Assembly (NCBI GenBank): GCA_946415315.1
Contig: CAMKRZ010000004.1
Location: 1 to 64,000, forward strand
DNA: 64,000 nt
Source: an uncultured Lachnoclostridium sp.
GTDB taxonomy: Bacteria; Bacillota; Clostridia; Lachnospirales; Lachnospiraceae
Direction of reading: 5' to 3'
Positions 52,901 to 61,030 of this stretch are shown one piece after another. Every line of letters starts with the position of its first letter. Within the stretch, counting starts at the first letter, position 1. The notes beneath the pieces are model-generated. The model was not told the origin of the DNA, ran no database searches, and saw nothing but the letters and a program-made list of their open reading frames with translations. A program made the position numbers and the translations under genes.

Positions 52901-55606
52901 AGCTGGTCCGCAAGTGACGGCGCCGCAAAATACTATATTGAACGTTATTCAAACAGCGCCTACAGTAAGATCGGGGAAACGGAGAATACGGAATACACAG
53001 TCTCCGGACTTACCGCCGGAAACACCTACTATTTCCGGGTCATCGCTGTAACCGCAGACGAAACAAGCTTTAGCAACGGTGCCCTGATTAACGCGACATG
53101 TGAAAGTATACCGGCGGCACCGACTAATCTGACGAGTGTTCCGTCTGCCACAGGCGTGCTTCATCTGAGTTGGGACGCATCTCCCGGCGCGGCTCGGTAT
53201 TACATTGAGAAATATCGCAACGGTGTATTTGAGCTGGTCGGCACTACCGAGGACACCGAGTTTACGATTCCCGATCTCTCTGTCGGCTCATCGTACACGT
53301 TCTACGTATCAGCCGAGACTGCGGACGGCTCCAGTCGAAGCACGAGAGTCTCCGCAAAAGCACAATGCCTGAGCATTCCTTCCGAGCCTCAGAATCTGAC
53401 AGCTACCGTGGTTGCAACAGGCGCTTTGAAACTCAGCTGGTCGGCATGTGACGGCGCGGGAAGATACCGCATTGAACGCTATATAACCGATGGATTTACC
53501 GAAATCGCGGTTACGGAAAATACGGAATTCACCGTTGACGGGCTTTCCGTCGGGATTGAGTATTACTTCCGGGTAAGGGCTGAAACGGAAGACGGATCAA
53601 GTCGCAGCAGTTATGCCAAGGTAAACGCAGTGAGCGAAAGCATTCCGCCTATCCCGCAGAACCTGACGTTTGAAACCGTCAGCAACGGCACAGTTCGTTT
53701 GAAATGGGATGCTTCCCAGGGGGCTGCCCAATATCGCGTGGAGCGGATTAAGAGCGGCGAATACATCGAGCTCGGGATTACGACAGACACGGAATATGCA
53801 GCTTCAGGGCTTGCGGGAGGTTCGACCTACTACTTCCGTGTGACCGCTGAGACCGCGAACGGAGAAAAAAGTGCGCCTGCTTGTGGGAACACTGTCTGCC
53901 GGAAGCCGCCTAACGCGCCCCAGGATCCGGCGGTTCAAATCGCCGGGGACAAAACGTTGAGAGTAAACTGGAGCGCGTCCGAAGGCGCGACGGAGTATGA
54001 TGTCTATCGCAGCGCGGGCTCCGCTAACGATTACGTTTACATGGCAACTACCTCGGACCTGTTTTATGTTGACAGCGACGGACTTGCGATCGGAACGAAA
54101 TATTATTACAAGGTGGTTGCGGTTGATAAGAGCGACACACATCGACTTGAATCATCTAAGTCACAAAGTGTCAACGCCATAGCGCTTGGTGCCCCTGCTG
54201 CGCCTGTCGGACTCACCGCCGTCTCTAATGCGCTGAATACCGTGACCGTTGGCTGGTCACCTGTCACGACAGCAACAAAGTATAACGTTTACCGCTACCG
54301 AGGCACAGATAAGACCTATATCCCTGTCGGAAGCACCACAACGACATCTTACGATGTCACAGGGCTCTCCGCCGGCACAACCTACTACTTTAAAGTTGAA
54401 GCAGTGACTGAGGTCGGCGATATGTCTTTCACCGGCAGCAAATCGGTTTCCGTCAACGCCAAAGTCATCAGCGCTCCGGCTCAGGTTACCGGTCTTGCCG
54501 TTGAATCTTCGGGAGACCGGAAACTGACCGTAAGCTGGAATGCGTCCTCAGGCGCAACGGAGTATGATGTCTATCGCTATCTGGGTTCTGCGAGCGCCTA
54601 TGTTTACAAAGCAACTACCTCGAATTTGTCTTATGTTGACAGTGACAATCTTTCGGTCGGTACGACATATTATTACAAGGTAGTCGCAGTCAAAAAGACC
54701 GGAACCTACAGGATCGAGTCGGCAAAATCGGCAAGTGCAAACGCCCTCGTGCTTGGAGCGCCTGCTACGCCTGTCGGACTCACCGCCGTCTCAAACGTTC
54801 CGAACACTGTGACCGTCAGCTGGACAAAGGTCAAGAACGCGACGAAGTACAACATTTATCGCTATCGCGGCTCTGATAATACTTACATTTATCTCGGAAG
54901 CACCACGAAGACATCTTACGATGTCGCCGGGCTCTATGCCGGCACGACCTACTATTTCAAGGTCGAGGCGGTGTCTGAGGTCAATAATACATCCTATATC
55001 GGCAGCAAATCCACCTCTGTCAGTGCAAAAGTCATCGCCGCACAGGCCCCGGTCACCGGGCTTTCCGCTGAGGCTACAGGAGATAAGAAGCTGACTCTGC
55101 GCTGGAGTGCGTCCGCCGGTGCAACGGAGTATGACGTTTACCGCTATACGGGGGTCACGAATACTTACGTTTACAAGGCTACCACCTCGCAAACCTCTTA
55201 TGTTGACAGTGACAACCTTTCCGTCGGAACGGTGTATTACTACAAGGTAGTCGCAGTCAAGAAGACCGCAACCTACCGGATCGAGTCAGCAAAATCATCC
55301 AGTGCAAACGCTATGGTGCTCGGCACGCCAGTTGTGCCCACGGGAGTTACAGCCACATCGAATGCCAAGAACACGGTAACCGTCAAGTGGTCGGCAGTCA
55401 AGGCCGCAACGAAGTACAATGTCTATCGCTACCGTGGCACCGATAAGACCTACATCTATCTCGGAAGCACCACGGGTACTTCCTATGATGTGACCGGTCT
55501 TTCCTCCGGAACGACCTACTATTTCAAGGTCGAGGCGGTGGTTGAGGGCAACAATATGTCCTTCACCGGAAGTAAATGTGCTTCCGTTAATGCAACCGTT
55601 CAGTAA
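49973..55606 (+). CDS. Secreted giant protein: transglutaminase-like domain plus DUF6273-like domain plus 14 FN3 repeats
   Basis: 1877 residues. A signal peptide (about 1-28) is followed by a transglutaminase/protease-like domain (about 100-225) with the triad Cys170 (GICQHYN), His204 (SSHECS) and Asp219 (YLFDPVMG). Residues about 285-590 match the domain seen in many Clostridia surface proteins (GTYPQTQVTD near the start, WNTSDIRAWLNNDFLN, GIRPALRV at the end; I believe DUF6273). About 14 fibronectin type III repeats of 85-95 residues fill the rest. No LPxTG, SLH or choline-binding anchor is visible. The start at 49973 has GGGAGGTGA upstream and begins a signal sequence. It may crosslink or cleave extracellular proteins or peptidoglycan peptides; the substrate is unknown. 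Confidence 0.85.
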   Translation: MKRCIAVLLTICMTISVAIAPDRFAYAFGDTTEITSGGVQNRSLTDPLPDEGEEDVGEPDELSVEDKERIINGAELNPITTGYEPLDSVVQVIFSEILTDDMSTYDKVCAIYAYLMKDRVYDADMPYVDWLYYNIHKTINYRSSYDRNRVCEAYGFLTRDPEHITNKGICQHYNSAFVVMTRALGLNTYVVDCTSTAGTTISSHECSVLLDKGVYYLFDPVMGVFLGNPEVETSDYFCTPLHYQPQREYCDMNEMINSFGYFETKTGGKPLTVEELPGATEGEFHFTFGTYPQTQVTDASLIAALNGLLDVSSMLSYGYYSGTGMIGSQTQGDYMRYADVVYEGVKYRAVRFSAYRPTYSYMPSEEGRSYQDNNGFFVNEIYWFRFDPIEWRLVDGGLDDGTLLVADLALDAQPFNFEIYASETAKIIDGKTYYIFKDAACTQPVNDWNTSDIRAWLNNDFLNTAFSEEEKTLLINSTLHEYSSHGDYDYADAVDQVFLLSRNEIMNDAYFLGVSNDARVLQGTDYARCQGLGVDTASQNQPCAWILRTAGGHSSDISFVNSVGKQRDHMKVASEMCGIRPALRVSDLSALIPDVPVAPGNLSAIATDTGEITLRVAVCNGAGSYRFYIYAGDEETPVVIDSESPVLVVDNLTPGQTYRIRAAAIMMIGGQASEGPSTDLISVLCRAYLDPPETMQAVASATRTITLSWAPVDGAVLYRVYRYVDSETLALCGETSATTMSVEELGTGYYYYFRISSVSVDGNESRLSAYTVRCLTESIPEPPTALIIEASATGSLRLCWNGSLGAARYYIEKYRNGEFVVVGTTEDTEFTVSDLSVGSSYTFYVSAETADGSSRSTRVSAKAECLSVPSVPQDLTITAVATGVMKLCWTACDGAGRYHIERYITDAYNEIAVTENTEYTVSGLSVGTDYYFRVWAETEDGSSHSEHARINAVCESIPAAPLNLTLVTVSTGVMKLSWSASDGAAKYYIERYSNSAYSKIGETENTEYTVSGLTAGNTYYFRVIAVTADETSFSNGALINATCESIPAAPTNLTSVPSATGVLHLSWDASPGAARYYIEKYRNGVFELVGTTEDTEFTIPDLSVGSSYTFYVSAETADGSSRSTRVSAKAQCLSIPSEPQNLTATVVATGALKLSWSACDGAGRYRIERYITDGFTEIAVTENTEFTVDGLSVGIEYYFRVRAETEDGSSRSSYAKVNAVSESIPPIPQNLTFETVSNGTVRLKWDASQGAAQYRVERIKSGEYIELGITTDTEYAASGLAGGSTYYFRVTAETANGEKSAPACGNTVCRKPPNAPQDPAVQIAGDKTLRVNWSASEGATEYDVYRSAGSANDYVYMATTSDLFYVDSDGLAIGTKYYYKVVAVDKSDTHRLESSKSQSVNAIALGAPAAPVGLTAVSNALNTVTVGWSPVTTATKYNVYRYRGTDKTYIPVGSTTTTSYDVTGLSAGTTYYFKVEAVTEVGDMSFTGSKSVSVNAKVISAPAQVTGLAVESSGDRKLTVSWNASSGATEYDVYRYLGSASAYVYKATTSNLSYVDSDNLSVGTTYYYKVVAVKKTGTYRIESAKSASANALVLGAPATPVGLTAVSNVPNTVTVSWTKVKNATKYNIYRYRGSDNTYIYLGSTTKTSYDVAGLYAGTTYYFKVEAVSEVNNTSYIGSKSTSVSAKVIAAQAPVTGLSAEATGDKKLTLRWSASAGATEYDVYRYTGVTNTYVYKATTSQTSYVDSDNLSVGTVYYYKVVAVKKTATYRIESAKSSSANAMVLGTPVVPTGVTATSNAKNTVTVKWSAVKAATKYNVYRYRGTDKTYIYLGSTTGTSYDVTGLSSGTTYYFKVEAVVEGNNMSFTGSKCASVNATVQ
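51750..55600 (+). repeat. Fourteen tandem FN3-encoding repeats of two families
   Basis: Repeats 3-8 form a duplicated three-domain block: 52470-52560 and 53270-53360 are nearly identical in DNA, 800 bp apart. Repeats 9-14 alternate two types, one with GATEYDVYR and one with ATKYNVYRYRG, that is, three copies of a two-domain block. Confidence 0.85.
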
Positions 55607-55677
55607 GCAGTAGCGTAACAGGCGCTGCACCATGGAAGGAGCAAGGATTCTTTCGGAAGCAACAGTTTAGTGAATCG

Positions 55678-55715
55678 TACCCTCTTTGCCGGGCAACCGG
55701 TAAGGAGGGTATTTT
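55678..55715 (+). terminator. Intrinsic terminator of the giant FN3 gene
   Basis: A 15-bp stem, TACCCTCTTTGCCGG paired with CCGGTAAGGAGGGTA (two G-U), with a GCAA tetraloop and TTTT tail. Confidence 0.85.
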
Positions 55716-55785
55716 CATTAGACAGTCCGCCGTTTACGGAGCTTTGTACGGGCGCAGTTTTTTGCAAGCTGTTTGCGGATAGCAC

Positions 55786-55814
55786 TTGTTTTCTGCGGTA
55801 GTTTTATATACAAT
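55786..55814 (+). promoter_or_regulatory. Possible promoter for the 55909 gene
   Basis: TTGTTT (55786-55791) and TACAAT (55809-55814) are 17 bp apart; several overlapping TATA-like hexamers make the exact -10 uncertain. The 302-bp gap 55607-55908 holds this and the terminator at 55678. Confidence 0.45.
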
Positions 55815-55908
55815 TATACTGTCGCGCGAAATCGTGCTGATGACGGGACTGCGGGACGGATGTCAGCATATTTTGACACGGCAGTGTTATGACAGTAAGG
55901 AGAAAGAG

Positions 55909-58611
55909 ATGAAGAGAAAACTGGCAGTAGTTATGTTGTTGGCCTGCTTTGTGTTCGTGTCGTTGTTTGCCAACCGACAGGTTGCGGATGCGGCTTCGAA
56001 TACGAACGGCTATGTTGCGGGCGATATCGTTACGTTCGGATCGTATCCGCAGACCCATGTGACGGATTCGACTTTGATCGGAAAATTGGAGTCGGAGGTG
56101 AGAGGTAAGACATTTACGAATTACCCATACACCTCCTATAATTCTGCTTATGATACCGGCAGTAGTAATTTTATGATGAAACGCAATTACGATATGATGT
56201 CGTATTGCGATTTCGATTACCAGGGAGCGAAGTATCGCGCCGTTAAGATAACGGAGTACCGGCCGCCATATAGTTGGGGAAAGCCCGGAATAGACAGCCG
56301 CCAGGAGGCGAACGGCTATTTAAAGGGAAACACGTATTTCTTCAAATGGGAGCCGATTGAATGGATCGTGTTGGATCCGGAGGAGGGATTCCTGCTGTCC
56401 AGATACGGGCTGGATGCGCAGGCATTTTGCGAATATTACAAGGAAACCTCGTACAACGGCCCCGAGTCGGTGCTGTATTCAGGCGGTTGGGCGGTTAACT
56501 ACCGGTGCGCTACAATCCGCGAGTGGTTGACGGTTCCCTCGTTTGTTCAGGATACATATAAGGACTTCAACTTTATCAACGCGGCATTTTCCGAGACAGA
56601 ACGACAGAATGTCATCAATGAGACGACGCTTAAAGAGGAGGTTCCGAATTTCTCCACTTTTAAGGATAAGGTGTTTCTTCTGTCGGCGGAAGAGTTTGAC
56701 CAGTACAAGAGTGTTGCCGGGGTTACGACCGACGGAAAATCAACGGATTACGCTTTGGCACAGGGGTCAGCAGCCGGCACAGGTTCCGGTGGTTTTTACT
56801 GGACTCTTCGATCGATCGCCTATGTTCAAAACGGGAATTATCCGATCTCCACGATCCTTGTGGCAAGGGGAAGCGGGACATCATACACAAATACTGACTA
56901 TGCAGTAATCTGGGATATTCTGAGCGGTATCCGCCCGGCTATGAAAGTTGACCTTACCAGCAGCGCGATCAAAAAGGCGCAGCTGGATCAGCCGGAACAG
57001 ATCAGTGCGGCGTTTGATTGGTCAACGAGTGAGTGGGTGGTCAGCTGGAACAGGGTTGAGGGCGCGAGCAAATACACCGTTTACTGCAGGAAGTCGTCAG
57101 ATTCGTCCTGGAGCGAGATCGGTTCAAGCACAGCGTCAACTACGGGAACAAAGGTGACATTCCGATATCCGCATAGAAATCTTTCGGGCAGTTCTCTGTA
57201 TTACATACGGGTAGTTGCTTCTTCTTCGAGCGGAGTTACTTCGGAGCCTTCCGAAATGACTACTGTGTACCGGATGGCAAGAATTCGGTTTAATCTCAAT
57301 GGCGGAATGTCAGGAGCACCGAATGATATCCGCGGAAAGGAAGGAATTACTTGTGTAATCCCGAGTGATATACCGGTACGCACAGGATACGTGTTCCTTG
57401 GTTGGTCATCGAGTTCTACGGCAACAACCGCAACGTATAAGGGCGGCAATTCAGTACCTTTGAGCGGAGACTGGACTTTGTATGCGGTATGGGAGAAAGC
57501 CGGACCGAAGATTACTTCCCAACCCGCAGACAAGAGCCTGCTGGTCGGTTCTACAGCTAAGTTTGCAGTCGAGGCGACCGGGACAGCGCCGCTGACTTAC
57601 CAGTGGCAATATCGGAAAAATGCGAATTGTGACTGGGCAAATTCCGGTCAACAGGGAGCGAAAACAGCAACGCTGTTGGTGTCGACGACCGCCGGGCTTC
57701 ATGGATACCAGTTCCGATGTGTCGTGACGGACAAGAACGGACAGACGGTTGCATCCAGAGCTGCCACGTTGACGCTGAAGCCGAGGATCACGACGCAGCC
57801 GGTGAATAAAAGCCTGCTGGTCGGTTCCACAGCGAAATTTACCGTAGTGGCAACAGGGAAGGCAACCCTTACGTATCAGTGGCAGTACCGTAAGAACGCT
57901 TCGAGCGAATGGGCAAACTCCGGACAGCAGGGAGCTAAGACCGATACCTTGCTGGTTTCCACGACTGCTGCGCTTCATGGATATCAGTTCCGCTGCATCG
58001 TGACGGACGGGAACGGACAGAAAACGTATTCGAGCGCGGCGACGCTTACGTTGAAACCGAGGATCACCACGCAGCCGGTGGACAAGGATCTGCTGGTCGG
58101 CTCCACGGCGAAGTTCACGTTGACAGCTACGGGCAAGGCAAACCTTACGTATCAGTGGCAGTATCGCAAGAATGCTTCGAGTGAGTGGGCGAACTCCGGA
58201 CAGACAGGAGCGAAGACCGACACGCTGCTGGTCTCCGCCACGGCAGCTCTTCATGGTTACCAGTTCCGCTGCATCGTGACGGATGGGAACGGTCAGCAAA
58301 CGTACTCGAAGACCGTTACCCTGACACTGAAGCCGAGGATCACCACGCAGCCGGTGGATAAGAGCGTGAAAGCGGGCTCCACTGCGAAGTTCACGGTGGC
58401 GGCAAACGGCAAGGCAACGCTCACGTACCAGTGGCAGTACCGTAAGAACGCTTCGAGTGAATGGGCGAACTCCGGACAGAGCGGCAACAAGACCGCGACG
58501 CTCTCCGTAGCTGCTACCAAGGGGCTCAACGGTTACCAGTTCCGTTGCCTCGTGACGGACGGAAACGGAAGGACGACGGCGTCGAATGTAGTGACGCTGA
58601 AGGTGCAGTAG
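55909..58611 (+). CDS. Secreted protein: DUF6273-like domain, FN3, InlB-type repeat and four Ig-like domains
   Basis: 900 residues. A signal peptide (about 1-27, ending VADAAS) is followed by a DUF6273-like domain (about 30-350, GSYPQTHVTD to GIRPAMKV) homologous to that of the preceding gene. Then come one FN3-like domain (about 357-455), one Listeria-Bacteroides repeat (about 457-525: FNLNGG, GYVFLGW, WTLYAVWE) and four Ig-like domains of about 88 residues (LTYQWQYRKN and GYQFRCIVTD signatures). TAAGGAG precedes the ATG at 55909. No covalent anchor is seen. The domain set points to adhesion or cell-surface binding. Confidence 0.82.
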   Translation: MKRKLAVVMLLACFVFVSLFANRQVADAASNTNGYVAGDIVTFGSYPQTHVTDSTLIGKLESEVRGKTFTNYPYTSYNSAYDTGSSNFMMKRNYDMMSYCDFDYQGAKYRAVKITEYRPPYSWGKPGIDSRQEANGYLKGNTYFFKWEPIEWIVLDPEEGFLLSRYGLDAQAFCEYYKETSYNGPESVLYSGGWAVNYRCATIREWLTVPSFVQDTYKDFNFINAAFSETERQNVINETTLKEEVPNFSTFKDKVFLLSAEEFDQYKSVAGVTTDGKSTDYALAQGSAAGTGSGGFYWTLRSIAYVQNGNYPISTILVARGSGTSYTNTDYAVIWDILSGIRPAMKVDLTSSAIKKAQLDQPEQISAAFDWSTSEWVVSWNRVEGASKYTVYCRKSSDSSWSEIGSSTASTTGTKVTFRYPHRNLSGSSLYYIRVVASSSSGVTSEPSEMTTVYRMARIRFNLNGGMSGAPNDIRGKEGITCVIPSDIPVRTGYVFLGWSSSSTATTATYKGGNSVPLSGDWTLYAVWEKAGPKITSQPADKSLLVGSTAKFAVEATGTAPLTYQWQYRKNANCDWANSGQQGAKTATLLVSTTAGLHGYQFRCVVTDKNGQTVASRAATLTLKPRITTQPVNKSLLVGSTAKFTVVATGKATLTYQWQYRKNASSEWANSGQQGAKTDTLLVSTTAALHGYQFRCIVTDGNGQKTYSSAATLTLKPRITTQPVDKDLLVGSTAKFTLTATGKANLTYQWQYRKNASSEWANSGQTGAKTDTLLVSATAALHGYQFRCIVTDGNGQQTYSKTVTLTLKPRITTQPVDKSVKAGSTAKFTVAANGKATLTYQWQYRKNASSEWANSGQSGNKTATLSVAATKGLNGYQFRCLVTDGNGRTTASNVVTLKVQ
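57502..58608 (+). repeat. Four tandem Ig-like-encoding repeats (about 264 bp each)
   Basis: The units begin near 57508, 57781, 58054 and 58336 and share long identical stretches, for example around the LTYQWQYRKN codons. The same unit recurs in the next two genes. Confidence 0.85.
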
Positions 58612-58673
58612 TTTTTCGTTATGAGGTGTTTCTGACAGAAGAGACATAAACATATACGAGAAGGGAGAATTGC

Positions 58674-60710
58674 ATGAAGCGGCTTCTTACATTGGTTGGA
58701 ATAGTTGTATTGCTGGTTGCTGTCAAAGCAGGAATGGCAAATGCGGCAACGGCAGGCCCGAAGATTACCTTACAGCCGGTGGATAAATCTCTGCTGGTGG
58801 ACTCTACAGCGAAGTTTATGGTGGAGGCGACAGGCACGGGGACGTTGACTTACCAGTGGCAGTATCGGAAGAACGCAACAAGCACGTGGGCGCCTTCCGG
58901 GCAGACCGGTGCGAAGACATCAACGCTTTGGGTTAAGGCAACCGCCGGACTTCATGGTTACCAGTTCCGTTGTATTGTAACTGACGGAAACAAACAGCAG
59001 ACGGTCTCGAACACGGTAACCCTGACGCTGAAACCCAGGATTACTTTGCAACCGGAAGATAAGAATTTGCTTGTAGGTTCTACTGCAAAACTTACGGTGG
59101 AAGCATCCGGAGCGGGTTTGTCGTATCAATGGCAGTATCGCAAAAATTCCTCAAGTGCATGGGCGCCTTCCGGACAAACCGGTGCGAAGACATCTACGCT
59201 TTGGGTTGCGACAACCGCAGCTCTTCATGGATATCAGTTCCGCTGTATCGTAACCGACAAAAACAAACAGCAGTCAATCTCCAGAGTCGTTACACTGACA
59301 CTGAAACCCAGAATTACGCAGCAACCGACAGGAAGAAAAGTGACGGCAGGTAACACGGCTAAGTTTACTGTCGTTGCCACCGGTAAAACGCTGTCATATC
59401 AGTGGCAGTACCGTAAGAATGCATCCTCTGCATGGGCGAGTTCTGCACAGAGCGGAAATAAGACCGCGACGCTTTCCGTGGCGTCTACCGCGGGACTGGA
59501 CGGATATCAGTTCCGATGCGTGATCACGGATGGCAACGGTCAGAAAACGTATTCGAATGCAGCGATCCTGGGGGTTGGTGTCGCGATAAACGGTACGAGT
59601 TTTCCGGATGCGGAGTTTCGTTCGTTTGTCTCTGAAAATATTGACACAAACCATAGCGGTTCTCTGAGCGTTTCGGAGATCAATGCGGTAACAAATCTTG
59701 AATTGAGTGTTCCGGCCATCAGCTTTAAAGGAATCGAACTCTTCAAGGAAATGAAGACACTCAAAATGTTTGGCTGTACTTTATGGGATGAAGAAGCCGG
59801 TGAATTTGTCTGTTCTCAGACAATTGATCTGAGTAAAAATTCAAAGTTGACTGAGTTGGAACTAACATTTTGCCATTCCCTCAAAAAACTGAATTTGAGT
59901 TCGAATACGAAACTGGAGAAGCTGTATTGTTCCGATTGTCATAATCTGGAAACAGTAGTGTTCGGTAACAATACAAAACTGTCATACGTCTACTTCTTTA
60001 TGTGTCCGGTGCAGGGGTTTGATCCCAGTCTTCTTACAGGACTAAAAGAGTTGTATGGTTATTGTATGCCTAACGAATCGCTGGATCTTCGTCGAAATGT
60101 TAGTCTTGAGGTGATCGAATGGTCAGATTATCTTGGAAGCGGAGATACGCTGAAGGCGATTGATGTGAGTAAGTGCGTTAATCTTCTCCGGCTGTATCTT
60201 TGCGATAATGCTATCGCGGAACTGGATATCAGCAACTGTACAAAACTTCAATATCTCAATGTCTGGTCGAATGAGCTGACATCACTGGATGTCAGCAAGT
60301 GCCCGGATCTGGAAATAATTTACTGTGAGTACAATCATCTTCAGTCGCTGGATGTAAGCAATCATAAAAAATTGAGTGGGCTCAACTGTTCTACGGCAGG
60401 CATGATGTGGTGGATTGAAAACAGTCCGCTGGCGACACTGGATGCAAGTGGCTGCTCGAGTCTTGAATGGATTGACTGTTCATATAACAGTCTGACTACA
60501 ATTAAGCTTGATGGATGTACGAGTCTGAATTATCTTAATTGTTCATCTAACAATTTGACTGCGCTTAAGCTTAAAGGAAACACGAATCTGCAAACATTAA
60601 ACTGCAAGTATAATCAATTGACAGAATTAGACTTGAGTGATTGTGTCAAACTGACATCCGAAAAAGTTGAAGCTGACAGCGAAGTAACGATTATATACGC
60701 TGCAAATTAG
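58674..60710 (+). CDS. Secreted Ig-like/LRR protein with EF-hand-like loop
   Basis: 678 residues. A signal peptide (about 1-24, ending ANAATA) is followed by three Ig-like domains (about 28-300) of the shared family, an EF-hand-like calcium loop DTNHSGSLSVSE (about 324-335) and an LRR domain to the end (for example LEKLYCSDCHNLETV and LQYLNVWSNELTSLDVSK). The combination 'FRxxVSxxxDxNxxGxLS' plus LRR also occurs in the next gene. It follows the previous gene by 62 bp without a terminator and is probably co-transcribed. No anchor is seen. The last LRR ends abruptly after VTIIYAAN. Confidence 0.83.
   Translation: MKRLLTLVGIVVLLVAVKAGMANAATAGPKITLQPVDKSLLVDSTAKFMVEATGTGTLTYQWQYRKNATSTWAPSGQTGAKTSTLWVKATAGLHGYQFRCIVTDGNKQQTVSNTVTLTLKPRITLQPEDKNLLVGSTAKLTVEASGAGLSYQWQYRKNSSSAWAPSGQTGAKTSTLWVATTAALHGYQFRCIVTDKNKQQSISRVVTLTLKPRITQQPTGRKVTAGNTAKFTVVATGKTLSYQWQYRKNASSAWASSAQSGNKTATLSVASTAGLDGYQFRCVITDGNGQKTYSNAAILGVGVAINGTSFPDAEFRSFVSENIDTNHSGSLSVSEINAVTNLELSVPAISFKGIELFKEMKTLKMFGCTLWDEEAGEFVCSQTIDLSKNSKLTELELTFCHSLKKLNLSSNTKLEKLYCSDCHNLETVVFGNNTKLSYVYFFMCPVQGFDPSLLTGLKELYGYCMPNESLDLRRNVSLEVIEWSDYLGSGDTLKAIDVSKCVNLLRLYLCDNAIAELDISNCTKLQYLNVWSNELTSLDVSKCPDLEIIYCEYNHLQSLDVSNHKKLSGLNCSTAGMMWWIENSPLATLDASGCSSLEWIDCSYNSLTTIKLDGCTSLNYLNCSSNNLTALKLKGNTNLQTLNCKYNQLTELDLSDCVKLTSEKVEADSEVTIIYAAN
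58758..59570 (+). repeat. Three tandem Ig-like-encoding repeats
   Basis: The units start near 58758, 59034 and 59307 and are paralogous to those at 57502 and 61124. Confidence 0.82.
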
Positions 60711-60758
60711 GTCGTTTGTTCGAGTGGAACCAAGAGAGTATAATCCTTTCACAATGTA

Positions 60759-60803
60759 AAAAAGGCAGATATGTCGTAAATCGGCATATCTGCCTTTTTG
60801 TCT
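60759..60803 (+). terminator. Strong terminator after the Ig/LRR gene
   Basis: A 15-bp stem with an A-run on the left and T-run on the right (AAAAAGGCAGATATG with CATATCTGCCTTTTT); symmetric, so it could work in both directions. Confidence 0.9.
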
Positions 60804-60956
60804 CTGAGTGATCTGATCGTGAGATTTGCTCGGCTGAGCTATTGTTATGATGGGCAAGAAAACAATCAGCAGTCGACGAGTCGTGAATTCCTGCAATAAT
60901 GTCATAAATTCTTACATTTGCGTGTTTGTAACCACTGCTTGTAAAAAGGCATACAC

Positions 60957-60985
60957 TTCCGCAAAAAACGTGTCTATGCTATAAT
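60957..60985 (+). promoter_or_regulatory. Promoter for the 61031 gene
   Basis: An extended -10, TGC-TATAAT (TATAAT at 60980-60985), with a weak -35 TTCCGC (60957-60962) at 17 bp. The 320-bp gap 60711-61030 holds this and the terminator at 60759. Confidence 0.6.
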
Positions 60986-61030
60986 TCAGTCAAAAGTTTT
61001 TGAAGACGAAAAATACGAGGGAGGCGGAAC

